Source: Arctopsyche grandis (lineage: Eukaryota > Arthropoda > Insecta > Trichoptera > Hydropsychidae). Taken from it: a DNA stretch of 64,000 nt. Made by a program: the position numbers and the translations under genes. Positions 19,097-30,412 of the stretch are shown piece by piece. The notes below the pieces were generated by a model. It ran no database searches and was not told where the DNA came from. It worked only from the letters and a program-made list of their open reading frames with translations. Location: contig NC_135359.1 of NCBI RefSeq assembly GCF_051622035.1, forward strand, positions 32,269,501 through 32,333,500, in the 5' to 3' direction. The stretch's first letter is position 1; each line of letters starts with the position of its first letter.

Positions 19097-20929
19097 ATGT
19101 CACTCCACGAACTGCAAGACAAAATGCAAACCCTTTCTATCACCGGAAATGCAGCGCCGATAGCCGGACCTGCACCCGCCAAGGATATCAAACAATTTCA
19201 GAATTTGAAGGCAAAGTATTTAAGGATTATAGCGAGTTACTGCAAGTTCCCGGCAGCCGCACTCAAATCGAACTCCGATTCAACGTAGTGAAATCGGCGT
19301 TCGACAACTACATTGAAGAAAGCGCGCAAAGGGAACAGGACGCCAACAATGATGACGGTGAACTCAATTACGTCATCGAAGAACGCTATCAGCTGATCAA
19401 TCAATTTGACGACTTGAAAGACAGCATGGAAGCACTCACCATAGAAAAGGCCACCGAACGAGTGAGCTGGAATCGACAAACGGAGACTAGAAACGAATTT
19501 ATCAAACTGCCGCCAATCACCCTACCAACGTTCGATGGATCCAATGATGAGTGGAAGAGCTTCCAAACAGCATTTTCCCGGGTGGTAGCAGAAAACAGTG
19601 CCTACAATCAATGGGAAAAGTTTTTGTTGCTGAAAGCACAACTACGTGGAACTGCCAAGAGATTAATAGATGGACTCGAAGCATCGGCGAACAGTTTCCT
19701 AGAAGCATGGACTCTGTTGACGGACCAATTCGATCACCCTCGCCTGAACCACAACAACCAGATCTACACGCTCCTGGACCTCGCGCCAATTACAAGGGAG
19801 AATCATAAGAACCTGAGAACGTTGCTGGACAAGGTAACTGCGTCAATCTAAGCACTTAAATGGAATTTGCAACCGGAAGGTGAATGAAATGGCGTTCTGA
19901 TCTGCATGTTATTAAGGAAACTACCACAACGAATCCAACTGGATTGGGAGATGTCATTATCCCACAAATCGATTCCCCGCTACGAAACGTTCGAGCGGTT
20001 CCTTAACAACAGATGCAACGCTCTACGAGCAACTGGAAAATCAGACGCAGTAAACACAAAACGCATCAAATCTCACGTGGCTATAGCTGAAGAAGCTACT
20101 GCAGAAGAAAATCCACCACAACTGACACCACGGTGTCCTATTTGCTCGGCAGGACATTTCGTAAGCAAATGCCCAAAATATAACGAACAAACAACTAAAC
20201 AGCGACGTGAACTTATAAAGAAGTTCAACCTCTGTCACAATTGCCTGTCATCGCGACATACAAAGGATCAATGCACGTCGAAGTATCGATGCACGTTTTG
20301 TAGGGGAAAACACCATCGAAGCCTTCACGAATCAAGAGTACAAGATAAACAAACTATCAGTACGCTCGCGCAAAACTACGTGCAAACGGAACCTCTACTG
20401 ACTACAGCGCAAGTAAGCTTACGGTCCAATGCGGGGGACACATTACTTGCAGAGCCCTGCTCGATTCAGGCTCCCAAGCAAATTATATAACAACAAAAAT
20501 TGCGAAAAGGCTAAAACTAACTTACGGAAAAGTAGACTGTGTGATCACTGGAATAGCAAATCAGCCAAGTCGGGTGACCAAAACACTGAAAACATCAGTA
20601 ACTTCGTTATGCTCACCATTTTCCGAAGATATCGAGTGACATTACAAGGGTGCTATCAGGACACACGATACGAAACAACGGAGTTTGTATACCTAAGCAC
20701 ATTAAACTGGCGGACCAAGAGTGATATAAATCCAATCCAGTAGATCTGCTATTAGGAGCGGAAGTTTTCTGGAAAATCCTCAAATCTTCATGCATCGTTC
20801 TTAACGAAAACATCAAGCTTCATGAAACTCAACTAGGATGGATAGTCACGGTCACCATTCTTACACAAACCGGAAATACACCGGAACACCATTTCTCCGG
20901 GGTCAACTTGAACGCACAAGTACAGTCAT
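19097..20929 (+). pseudogene. BEL/Pao gag-protease, copy 3
   Basis: Gag starts MSLHELQDKMQTLSI at 19097. After KQFQNLK the conserved frame moves by -1, at the same place as in the 12574 copy, and continues as DYSELLQVPGSRTQIELR and KSAFDNYIEESAQREQ (open 19288-19851). A second break near 19850 leads to the frame 19906-20490 with LRKLPQRIQLDWEMSL and knuckles CPICSAGHFVSKC, CHNCLSSRHTKDQC and CTFCRGKHHRSLH. The protease motif RALLDSGSQANYIT (about 20455) keeps its catalytic Asp. DLLLGAEVFW and LHETQLGWIV follow in shifted frames. The polyprotein is then interrupted by a solo LTR. Confidence 0.88.
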
Positions 20930-21164
20930 TGGACAATCTTCATATTGTTATGGTCGCTCCCCACCAGATATTTAGTATAAATGTATAAATAGAGGGCTAC
21001 CGACGGCGCACTGTGTTCATTAATAGTAGTATCAATTTAACATTCGATAGGTGATGTGCCAATCACCACACACCAGCCGGCAGTCCCTCTTCTCTTCTTC
21101 AATAAAGGAAAGTTAAGTAACAGAAAGGAGTAATTATTAACAACCACAATTACACATTTTTCCA
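20930..21164 (+). repeat. Solo LTR (235 bp) inside BEL pol
   Basis: The insert begins TGGACAATC and ends TTTTTCCA (TG...CA). It is flanked by GTCAT on both sides (20925-20929 and 21165-21169). Removing it and one GTCAT restores the pol frame exactly (AQVQS joins LWQLDEVP). It carries a TATA box (TATAAATA, 20984-20991) and a polyadenylation signal (AATAAA, 21101-21106), so it holds a compact promoter and 3'-end unit. It does not match the other LTRs in the window. Confidence 0.92.
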
Positions 21165-21660
21165 GTCATTGTGGCAGCTCGATGAAGTTCCTGCGCGGCC
21201 ACATCGTTCACCGGAAGAAACAAAATGTGAAGAACATTTTTTGAAAAACGTAACTAAACTAGAATCGGGAAAATTTTGCGTATCACTGCAATTCAAAACG
21301 AATCCAGCCATCTTGGGCGCATCAGTCTCCATAGCCGAGAAACGATTCCAGTATTTAGAAAGAATACTTGATAAAAATCCCAAACTGAAGGAAGAATATT
21401 CAAGAGTAATAAATGAGTACCACACTCTAGGACATATGGACGAATGTCAACCTCCAATTCCAAATCAGCTGCATTGTTATCTCCCTTATCATGCAGTTAT
21501 GAAGGAATCTAGCCTCACAACAAAATACCGAGTAGTCTTCGACGCTTCGGCCAAAACGTCAACTAGTACATCATTAAACGATATACTAATGATCGGTCCG
21601 ACTGTTCAATCGGACTTATTTTTAATTCTTCTAAACTTTCTGGAATTTACTGTTTATTTT
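21165..21660 (+). pseudogene. BEL/Pao reverse transcriptase, N-terminal part
   Basis: This continues the polyprotein of copy 3: LWQLDEVPARP, EETKCEEHFLKN, YHTLGHMDECQPP, then CYLPYHAVMKESSLTTKYR and VVFDASAKTSTSTSLNDIL, the start of the Pao reverse transcriptase palm. Similarity ends after VQSDLFLILL, well before the catalytic Asp pair, so this copy has lost the polymerase active site. Confidence 0.9.
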
Positions 21661-22590
21661 CACCAGTTAAATTCCATATTCATGACCTTGGCAGTATTCA
21701 TCTCCAAGCTAATTCAATATAGCATTGTAATCATTTAATGTTTACATGTTTATAACCTGACGCTAGTTATCTTCAGGTTTTATGTATTTGTATTATTAAT
21801 ACATAGTTTAAATTTTATTGTTTGCATTATCTATTTGACTCATAGAGTAGATAAAAATGTCATAACAAAGAATATCTCAATTTTTAATGTCGAGATATTT
21901 GCAATCATAATTCACGTTCATGTCCTGTTTGTAGGAATGAATTAGTTAATGTTCTAATGTTTACTTTTAATTCAGCGACGTTGTTTTGCGGATTAATGAA
22001 ATTTGAAATCAACTTTAACTTAGGATCATTACATTCACTCGTTAATGTTTAAAGGGTTGTAGTGGTTTCACTATTTGTATTATCTAAGTTGACACTGAAG
22101 GTTAAGAATGCTTAATTATTTTAAATCATATTCAATTACAGTCCACTTGCTTTTATTCAAAGTATACTTATCTTGGAAGACTTACTCATAGATTTATAAA
22201 GGATTTAAAATATTTTAATGTAAACGAATGTATATAATATTCAAACAGAGGTATATTTCATATTCTAAATGTTATTGAATCAATAAATTAATTGTATCCT
22301 CACATTGGATGAGGCAAAAGGTTTTATTTCCCATCCTCCATTGAATTATTATAAGAACTATATGACTTGTTGTAAACGATTCACCAGTGATGCTGTAACT
22401 CTTTTGTAGAAGAACTGTATTGACAACAGGTCTTCTAAGTGGGACCATGTTCTGACTTATTGGGATCATGTATTGACGCATGGCAATGATCTATCGGGTC
22501 AATGCATTTATTTATTTATATATATTTTGGCTATCAAGCTAATTTAAAAATACATCTTAATTATTATACTTAACTCTAAAATTTATAATT
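21661..22590. other. AT-rich spacer, no gene seen
   Basis: Long AT-rich stretch with no coding, repeat-edge or RNA gene signal that I can support. Some TATTTATTTATATATA low-complexity lies near 22505. Confidence 0.5.
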
Positions 22591-23004
22591 AACTTATATG
22601 TACTGTCCCTCACAGATGAAGTGGCAGCACTGATGAATCGAGTCAACGGAAGAGCGAATGAGTCATTCCAGAGAGCGCTGGGACACATTCGAGAACAGAC
22701 GTTGTTCTGGAATGGCGTTTTCTCAATTCCCCACGTGTAGATTTCATTTTTAATAAATGTTCGTACTCGCCACAATACGCATTTACATCTACCTAAACCC
22801 GCACCTTCACGAACGACGGATATATTGACGATTGAACAAATATAAGAGACGACCACTTCGTGACGCACCAAGAGGCTGTCTATACCATTCGAGATCAGAC
22901 GAGAATCTTCCTCCAGATCAAGAATCTTCATCACAGGCACAAATCGAAGGCTACAGCAGACTAACCACTGCTGAAAAGAAAATTTCCTGCTTTTCGGATG
23001 TACA
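22591..23004 (+). other. Unassigned region upstream of a LINE ORF1
   Basis: A short open stretch (about 22612-22740) reads DEVAALMNRVNGRANESFQR in one frame and ends at a stop. Another open frame covers 22832-23098. Neither contains a domain I recognise. The position suggests 5' parts of a LINE or a retroelement leader. Confidence 0.3.
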
Positions 23005-23249
23005 TGAGGATTTAATTGAGGCGCATCACCACCAAGGACATCAATATTCCGGGCCCGCCCGCCCCCCTATACGTCACGGATCACCTTACACCGACTAACA
23101 AATTATTACTGAAGCGAGCACGTCAATTGAAAATTGAAAATAACTACACCTACTTGTGGGTTAAAGATTGTAAAATTATGCTTAGAAAAAATGTAAGCTC
23201 CAACATCATACAAATCTCGAAAGAATCAGATCTTTGTAAAATCAAATGA
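23005..23249 (+). pseudogene. LINE ORF1 C-terminus, FP-like domain
   Basis: The frame at 23016-23249 reads LYVTDHLTPTNKLLLKRARQ, then NNYTYLWVKDCKIMLRKN, then IIQISKESDLCKIK. This is the pattern of the FP-like C-terminal domain found in ORF1 of several insect LINE groups. Only the domain end is present. It may be the ORF1 of the LINE whose endonuclease begins at 23757 (LINE C). Confidence 0.6.
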
Positions 23250-23756
23250 CTGAGTGCGATGTTAAATTTCAATAGCCCAACAATTATCTATTCAGTTATT
23301 GTCTATTGGTCTGCCTCACATTTTAAAGTGTATGTGCAAACAATTATTCATATCTCATCTTCACAAATAAATAGTAATTTTGAAACAATTTTAAAATACT
23401 ACTGCAATAACAATCACCTACATATTTACAAACATCTCGTACTTTTGATTACAATTATTTTGGAGGTTTTTAATTATAATTTAAAGCTATACGTACGGCT
23501 ATATAATTTATTATTTTTATGGTTACTATATAACTATGCTATTTACATATATTTTACTCGAAAACTGAAAAAGGTGCGAGTTCATTTATATACTTGTGTC
23601 TATGTATACCTTTGCATTTCAACTGGTATCACCGAGGATGGTTTGCTCAATAATTCCATACCTTTATCTATGGATACAGGTATGTGTATGTTTTTATTTA
23701 TGCATATGGATATATATACTTATATCACGACGTGCTCTATCTACTTCCTTTTTTAC
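23250..23756. other. AT-rich spacer between LINE ORF1 and endonuclease
   Basis: Very AT-rich. A long open frame here (23259-23813) is rich in Tyr, Ile and Leu and looks like a composition artefact. Nothing else is recognised. Confidence 0.45.
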
Positions 23757-23965
23757 AATGTCTTCCAATCGTCTTGTCATTTATTATCAAAATGTCAGAG
23801 GTCTCCGAACTAAATCTGACTCTTTTCTTCAAAATGTACTAGTTAATAATTATGATATTATCTGTCTATCAGAAACTTGGCTTAATGACTCATTCAATAA
23901 TGGTGAGTTTTTTGATGCCAGATATCAGGTGTTTCGTCGTGACAGAGATTATTCTCTTCATAACC
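23757..23965 (+). pseudogene. LINE C endonuclease, 5' part (nest host)
   Basis: The frame MSSNRLVIYYQNVRGLRTKS, then DIICLSETWLNDSFNNGEFF and FRRDRDYSLHN is the first 70 codons of an APE endonuclease. It is interrupted after AAC-C at 23965 by LINE B. The direct continuation QIFGGGVIIAVKN lies at about 30676. The six bases ATAACC occur at 23960-23965 and again at the far edge of the insert, marking the target duplication. Confidence 0.88.
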
Positions 23966-24024
23966 GTGTGTGCTATCGTGTGCTATCGTTGTGTCTGGAC
24001 GTGTTAAGTCGTTCGCATTCTACC

Positions 24025-25083
24025 ATGGAGGATATTGTTACTATAAGCCAGAGAATACTCGCGGACCTTTCAAAAAAAGGATCTGGTGCCAATGTCCTTA
24101 CCAAGGACAGGGTGCGATACATCAGCGACGAAATTAAAAATATAGTTTCCATCGCACGCGTCGCTTTTAATAACCTGGCCTCGCTAATAATCGCTGTGGA
24201 GTCCCTCCAGACTATCCACTCTGATGTCGGTGAAATAAAGAGGATGATGTGTCGTCCCTTTCCAGCAGCTCTGGCTCCAGCTGTTTTTGTCGAACCTACG
24301 ACTCTGCAATCGGGCGAGGTAACATTACGAGAACTCTCCACACTGTCAACTGAATGTAACAATACTACAGTACATAAACAAACACCTGTCAGATGCCCGT
24401 ATGACGTTATAGCGGCATCCTCTACCGTTTCACCTCCGCCTTATTCAGCTTCAACTTCACTCGCGTCTGTTTTAGCTTCAGCATCTACTCCTGGGTGTGC
24501 TACTGTTTCTGCTTCTACTGTTTCTGTTTCTGCTTCTCCTCCTTCTCCTATAAAACCTGCGAAATCTTACAGTCAGGTCGCAGCGCTATCTTCTACTGCT
24601 TCACCTCTGCCATCTTCATCTTCAGCTACACTTACATCAGCTTCTGCTTCAACATCTGATTATGTTCCTGTCTCTTGTGCTCCTGCTTCTGCTTCTACTG
24701 TAGATCCTTCAAATTCGTTCAGTCAGGTCGCTGGGACTTCTTCCGGGAGACTGCCATATACTCGTGGATCTGGTGCACCTGATAAAACTTTACAGGTGGC
24801 CACTATTCCGAAATTGAAGAATGTACACGTTTTTAATTTGGCAAATAACTGCACTTGTGATACTGTGAAACAGTTCATATTAAATAAAATTAAAAATAAA
24901 AGAATCAACGTTTCTCAGGTTGCTAAAACTGACATGTGCTCGTCATTTAAAATTAGTGTAGATACTGAAACTTTTAATAAAATTATTAATCCTGAATTTT
25001 GGCCTATGGGTACTGGCATAAGAGAATGGTTATTTCTCAAAAAAATCTCTTCGAAACCGATTGCCCAAACCCGTGACCCGTAA
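24025..25083 (+). CDS. LINE B ORF1 (about 352 aa)
   Basis: I place the start at ATG 24025 (MEDIVTISQRILADLSKK), because the upstream in-frame codons belong to the LINE C endonuclease. Residues 1-90 are helical and probably coiled-coil. The middle (about 110-240) is a Ser/Thr/Ala/Pro-rich low-complexity linker that includes repeated SQVA motifs (KSYSQVAALS, NSFSQVAGTS). The C-terminal 110 residues (KLKNVHVFNLANNCTCD, SSFKISVDTETFNKIINPEF, IREWLFLKK) resemble the end of the ORF1 at 13546. It would coat LINE RNA. No CCHC knuckles are visible. The frame is intact. Confidence 0.8.
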   Translation: MEDIVTISQRILADLSKKGSGANVLTKDRVRYISDEIKNIVSIARVAFNNLASLIIAVESLQTIHSDVGEIKRMMCRPFPAALAPAVFVEPTTLQSGEVTLRELSTLSTECNNTTVHKQTPVRCPYDVIAASSTVSPPPYSASTSLASVLASASTPGCATVSASTVSVSASPPSPIKPAKSYSQVAALSSTASPLPSSSSATLTSASASTSDYVPVSCAPASASTVDPSNSFSQVAGTSSGRLPYTRGSGAPDKTLQVATIPKLKNVHVFNLANNCTCDTVKQFILNKIKNKRINVSQVAKTDMCSSFKISVDTETFNKIINPEFWPMGTGIREWLFLKKISSKPIAQTRDP

Positions 25084-26029
25084 CATTAAACTTTATTATC
25101 AAAATGTGCGGGGTTTAAATACAAAACTCAAGGAATTCTACAACAACGCCGCTTCTAGATCTATTGACGTCCTTGCTATTACTGAAACATGGCTAAACTC
25201 ATCTGTACATGATGCCGAAGTACTTGACAGCAGTTTCAATATATATCGCCATGATAGATCTGCCAGAGGTGGTGGTGTTCTTCTAGCAGTTAAAAATACA
25301 AATATTATTTCGGTTGAAAGACTTAGTCATCTTGAGGACATTCATGAATGTGTATGGCTGAAACTAAGATTTGTTAACATTCCTTTTTTTATATACATAT
25401 GTACTATTTATTTTCCACCAAGATCTCCACCAAATATTTATAAGCGATTTTTTGATTTAATTATATCTAATTATTCACATTTAAGTAATGGTCGCATTTT
25501 TATATCTGGAGATTTTAATCTGAATTCTTCTAACTGTTTTCCTGATGACCTTAATTTTTTTATATCTTTATTCAACTTAAAACAAATTAATACTATTCGA
25601 AACTATTTTAATAATTCCATGTTGGATTTTCTATTAACAAATTTAGATTGTCAGAATATTATTATTTCAAATTCAGTTGATTCCTTGGTTCCTGAAGACA
25701 GCTATCATCCTGCTCTTGATATTCATTTAAAATTAACTATAACTTATTCCTCACTTCGTTTAATAAATAACTGTCTTAATACCTCTGTCCTAAATGGATG
25801 GTTATTTACAAATGTTGATTTCAAATATTTAAATGATATTCTTTGTAATTGTCAATGGGAGCGAGTTTATGAGTGCAAAGATGTTAATTTGGCCCTCTCT
25901 AATTTCTATGACATTATATATTCTATTTTTAATGATTGTTTTCGGTTGAAAGGATTAGTGACGAGTAAAAGGATTTATCCGCCTTGGTTTACTAAAGAAA
26001 TTATTAATCTCTTAAAAATAAATTATTAA
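25061..26029 (+). pseudogene. LINE B ORF2, endonuclease and linker
   Basis: The frame overlaps the end of ORF1 by about 20 bases and has no ATG in the overlap; the first recognised residues are IKLYYQNVRGLNTKLKEFYN. APE signatures follow: LAITETWLNSS, RGGGVLLAV, IYFPPRSPP, ISGDFNLNSS, SMLDFLLTN. The linker (YPPWFTKEIINLLK) ends at a short duplicated AT-rich filler at 26005-26054, where LINE A is inserted. ORF2 resumes at about 28745 (VNIKHKLWKKSSN). The frame may start by reinitiation after the ORF1 stop. Confidence 0.85.
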
Positions 26030-26119
26030 TCTCTTAAGTAATCTCTTAAAAGTACTTAAGTATTATTTTACGATACCTTACAAAATATTATTGAATGCCA
26101 CGTCCCTTTTACTCTTAAA

Positions 26120-28304
26120 TCTAAACGTACCAAATATCCCCCCTGGTTTACATCGTCTCTTATTAAAATAATAAAAGAAAAAAACAAATTCCATAAAAAA
26201 TTTAAAATTTATTCAAATCCCTTAGATTATCAAAGTTTTTCACTATTAAGAGCTCGAATTAAAAAATATTCTTTAATCTGCTTTAGAAATTATATTTCTC
26301 TTATTCAAAATAATATTAAAACTAATCCCAAATCATTTTGGTCATATATAAATTAAAAAAAAAATACCTCCTCTTCATATCCTTCCGTAATGTATTATGG
26401 AAATAAGTCGGCTTCACATGGTTCTGAAATCTGTACCATTTTTGCTGACTATTTTGACTCCACTTTCAATAGTGATTCTACCATTAACCTTTCTATCTCT
26501 AATACAGATACTTCTTCTTGTAACTTATCTACTTTTCATTTTGACTTATCTACTGTACTCAGTCACATCAACTCTCTCAATGTTAATCTTGGTGCGGGTT
26601 GTGATGGTTTGCCTTCTTTTTTCCTTGTTAAATGTGCTGTCCCATTATCTCTTCCCATAACAATCCTTTTCAATCTTTCTATGTCGAACGGTAAATTTCC
26701 TGACTATTGGAAATTATCTTACATCACCCCTATTTTTAAAAAAGGTGATAAGAATCTTATTGAGAATTACCGTCCTATATCTAAACTATCTGTCATTAGT
26801 AAAATCTTTGAAAAAATTATCTATAATTTCCTTTTCTCCAATTTCAAAAACTACATTATACCTGAACAACATGGTTTTTTTAAGGGGAGATCGGTAGAGA
26901 CTAACCTGCTTAATTTCACTAGTACTCTCACATCTTATATGGACAAACGAATCCAAATAGACGTCGTTTATACGGATTTCTCTAAAGCTTTTGATAAAAT
27001 CAATCACAACCTTTTACTCAATAAACTTTGGTCCCTCGGAATCCGAGGAAATTTATTTCGTTGGATCTCTTCGTATATACTAAATCGTCACCAAATCATA
27101 ATTCTCAATGGTTTTAGATCATCACTTAGACATATTCCTTCCGGTGTCCCACAAGGGTCGCATTTAGGTCCCTTATTCTTTTTACTCTATATTAATGATA
27201 TCTCATACATCTTCAAACATTCCTTTATACTTTATTGAAACTGGCTGTAGGTGCAAGGCATTCCTTATGCTATATTTTATTTGATATTTTTACTTTATCT
27301 GTTATTATAAATGCTATTTTTTATGTATGTAGATGTATTTATGTTTATGTTTAATTGTTATTTTGTTTTTTTTCTTTTTTGTGTTATATTTTTTGACCAT
27401 TGTGGCGCTTTAGGAATTCCTGTTATGCCACAATGGTCTGTTTAAAATAAATAAATAAATAAATAAATAAATACTTCTTTACGCTGATGATTTAAAAATT
27501 TACAAACCTATATACACCATAGACGATTGTCATAAGATACAAGAAGATCTAGATAGATTCTCTATATATTGTTTAAATAATGATCTTTTTATTAATCTAG
27601 AAAAATGCTCTATTTTAAATTTCACTAGAAATAAGTCAATTATTACTAATCAATATCAATTAAATCATTCAATCCTTAACACGTCATCTTCTATTAAGGA
27701 TCTTGGTGTAATACTCAATAATAAACTAGATTTCTCTGAACATATTTCTTTTATTACCAACAAAGCATTTAAATCTCTTGGATTCCTACTCCGCTCAACA
27801 AAACCCTTTAATGATCCTTATGTACTAAAATTACTTTATTTTTCCTTTGTAAGGTCTCACCTTGAATTTGCCTCAATTATCTGGTCACCTTTTTATTTAT
27901 CCCATATTAATTGTATTGAGAAAGTTCAACTTAAATTTATTAAATCCTTACGCTACCTTTTTCCTACCTATACCCATTCTACTGTTTCCGACATTTTAAA
28001 AATCCTTTCTTTTAACAATCTTTCTGTCAGGCGACGACATTCTGATGCTATATTCTTCTTTAAGCTCATAAATGGTTTTCTTGATTGTTCTGATTTACTG
28101 AATAAGGTTAATTTCAGAATCCCAGTTCGATACTCTAGACGCGTTGCACTCTTTTCACTTGATCCTTTCAATACTAATTCCCAAAAATATTTTTATCTGC
28201 AGCGCGTTTATCGTATGTTTAACGGAGAGCTGAATGAGGTTGATCTGTTTGGTATTTCCCTACATCAATTCAGGTCTAACATCAAGAGAATCTTGACCGA
28301 TTGA
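26120..28304 (+). pseudogene. LINE A reverse transcriptase, split at the YADD motif
   Basis: From 26120 the frame covers linker and RT: LGAGCDGLPSFFLVKCAVPL, ITPIFKKGDKNLIENYRPIS, EQHGFFKGRSVETNLLNF, DVVYTDFSKAFDKINHN and SGVPQGSHLGPLFFLLYIND. It breaks after SFIL at 27232 and resumes at 27471 with LYADDLKIYKPIY, so the catalytic Asp pair lies just after the insert. The C-terminal part (LGVILNNKLDFSEHISF, SHLEFASIIWSPFYLSH) reaches a stop near 28302. A TAA near 26357 also interrupts the linker. Without those two lesions the domain looks well preserved, so A is fairly young. Confidence 0.88.
27233..27470 (+). mobile_element. LINE D 3' fragment inserted in LINE A RT
   Basis: This 238-bp insert consists of T-rich 3' noncoding sequence, a perfect 12-bp stem (GACCATTGTGGC at 27395-27406 pairs with GCCACAATGGTC at 27427-27438) and an AAAT-unit tail. 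ATACTT flanks it on both sides (27227-27232 and 27471-27476). Deleting it and one ATACTT restores FILLYADD exactly. It is a severely 5'-truncated LINE copy of a family otherwise absent here. Confidence 0.92.
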
Positions 28305-28746
28305 TTCATTTTTTCTCCTATTCTATTTTTTCAATATTTCCATTATTTTTATACTTTAGTTTAGTTATGTAATGTGCTATTTAATCATATTATAGCTTTC
28401 ATTCTTTTCCTTTTCATTTGTTTATTTTGTATTTACCTTTTTCATTTGTTTTTTATATTTGTAAATTTCAATTTCTTCTTATATTCTATCTTATAACCTT
28501 TTCCAAATATTTTAATACTATAGTTTAATTATGCAATGTACTACATATTTTGTCATGCCTTTATTCTTTACTTTTTAATTTGTTTTCCTTATATTTATCT
28601 TTTTCATTTTTGTAAAAATCTATTATTGGACTCGGATGTTACATATATTATTTATTTACTTTTTGTTTTTTTTATACCTATCTCTGTACATCCTGTCTGT
28701 TGATTTTTCAATTAATAAAATAAAAAATAAAATAAAATAAAAAGTA

Positions 28747-30412
28747 AATATCAAACACAAACTCTGGAAGAAATCGAGCAATCCTCTTATCTTAAATAAT
28801 TTCCGTATTTTACGTACGGAAATTAAGAAATTAATTAATAATGCATATAATGTTTATGTAGCTGATTGTGAAAGTTCCATAGTTAAAAACCCTAAGAAAT
28901 TCTGGAACTTCATCAATTCTAAACGTGTAAATCGTGTAAAGTCGACCATTATGTACAATGATTGTGGATTGTTAGAGGGTGATCAAAACATTGCTAATGG
29001 ATTTGCCGACTTTTTTAAATCAGTTTTCAATAATCCTACTGATTCCATGGAACCTACCAATGACTCGGAATTTACTTTCCCCACTTTAGCGATTAATCAT
29101 CTTGACTCTTCCGATCTGAAATATGGCTTTCTAAAGTTAAAAAATATTTATTCTTCCGGTCCTGACTCCATCCCTAATTACATCCTAAAAGGATGTGAGG
29201 TTAGTCTCTTAGAACCTTTAAAATTCATTTTTAATTTAATTCTAAGGAACTCTTCATTCCCCAATTTATGGAAATGCTCTAAAGTAACTCCTATTCATAA
29301 GAAGGACGATAAATCTTGTCTACAGACCAATAACTATCTTGTCAGCGCCAGCCAAAATGTTTGAGGTAATATTACACAGATACATTTTTAATCACTTTCA
29401 AAATACGCTCATTGATCAGCAGCATGGCTTTCGTCCGGCCAGATCAGCTATTACCAATTTGCTATGTTTCTCTAGTGACATAACCAGCACTTTAGATTGT
29501 AATAATCAAATGGATGTAATATATACTGATTTTGAGAAGGCGTTTGATAAAGTTGATCATAAAATTTTAGTTAGTAAATTAAGTTTAATTGGATTTACTT
29601 ATAATCTTGTTAGTCTTTTTATTTCTTATTTACAGGATCGACGTCAATTCGTTAAGTTTGGGAGTTGCTTTTCTTATGAGTATGTTGCCACTACTGGGAT
29701 TCCCCAAGGATCAAATCTTGGCCCTTTATTATTCCTAATATTTATCAACGATATTCAATCTTCTATTCACCTGAAGAAGCAGAGAGAATTATTTATATCT
29801 GATCTGGGAATAGTCTTCGAAAATAGTTGGAGTTTCAACATTCACATTGAGAATATCTGTGATAGGGCAACAAAAATCCTTGGATTCGTAATCCGTAATT
29901 CGTCCGAACTAGGGCTCACTGCCATTCGTCTCTTATATTGTACATTAGTTCGCAGTGTGCTCGAGTTTGGCTCCATTATATGGTCTCCCTATCAACTTCG
30001 TTACTCTCTAATGTTGGAACGAGTCCAAAGGAAATTCCTTAGATTTTTATATCTGAAGACATTTGGATTTTATCCATATCTGTTCCCTAGTGCCTTTGTC
30101 TTGGGATCTTTGGGTTTTAACTCCCTGGCAAAGAGAAGAGATTTATTTCTTGGGAAACATTTCGTAAAATTACTTAGAGGAGAGATTCACAATCCCACTA
30201 TCCTGGAGAAACTAAAATTCTGGGCCCCGGAAAATCGTAGAGTTTTAAGAAAACATGATATATTTTTGCCAATTAGGGCTAAATCAAACGTGCTCATGAA
30301 CTCCCCCCTCTCGAGAGCTGTTCGACTCCTTAACTTACTGGCACATTACTTGGACCTATTCGATGCCAGTTATGTTGAGTTGGTGGAACACATCCTAAAT
30401 AGCACGATATAA
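28747..30412 (+). pseudogene. LINE B reverse transcriptase (damaged)
   Basis: This continues LINE B ORF2 after LINE A: KLWKKSSNPLILNNFRIL, SSGPDSIPNYILKGCEVSLL, VTPIHKKDDKSC. An 8-bp deletion (GTAAGGAA relative to the sister copy at about 33423) shifts the frame near 29320. RT resumes with [34 protein letters not shown] and GIPQGSNLGPLLFLIFINDI. The catalytic YADD block is then missing: the sequence jumps to LKKQRELFISDLGIVFE. The C-terminal region ends at a stop at 30410-30412. Confidence 0.87.

Larger units (their letters stand above)
26055..28739 (+). mobile_element. LINE A, 5'-truncated, inserted in LINE B
   Basis: The copy begins in the endonuclease-RT linker (TLQNIIECHVPF, YPPWFTSSLIKIIKEKN) and runs to a tail of AAAAT units (about 28713-28739). 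AAAAGTA occurs at both edges (26048-26054 and 28740-28746), consistent with a target duplication. Lacking ORF1 and the endonuclease, it is a typical 5'-truncated LINE copy. Its own reverse transcriptase is interrupted by LINE D at 27233-27470. Confidence 0.85.

Noticed and set aside
23259-23813. 184-codon AT-rich ORF considered as a membrane protein
   Set aside because: It is rich in Ile, Tyr and Leu through base composition, has no family resemblance, and runs into the LINE endonuclease in another frame.
24420-24720. Ser/Thr/Ala/Pro-rich stretch resembling a mucin gene
   Set aside because: It lies inside the continuous ORF1 of LINE B, followed by a conserved ORF1 C-terminus.
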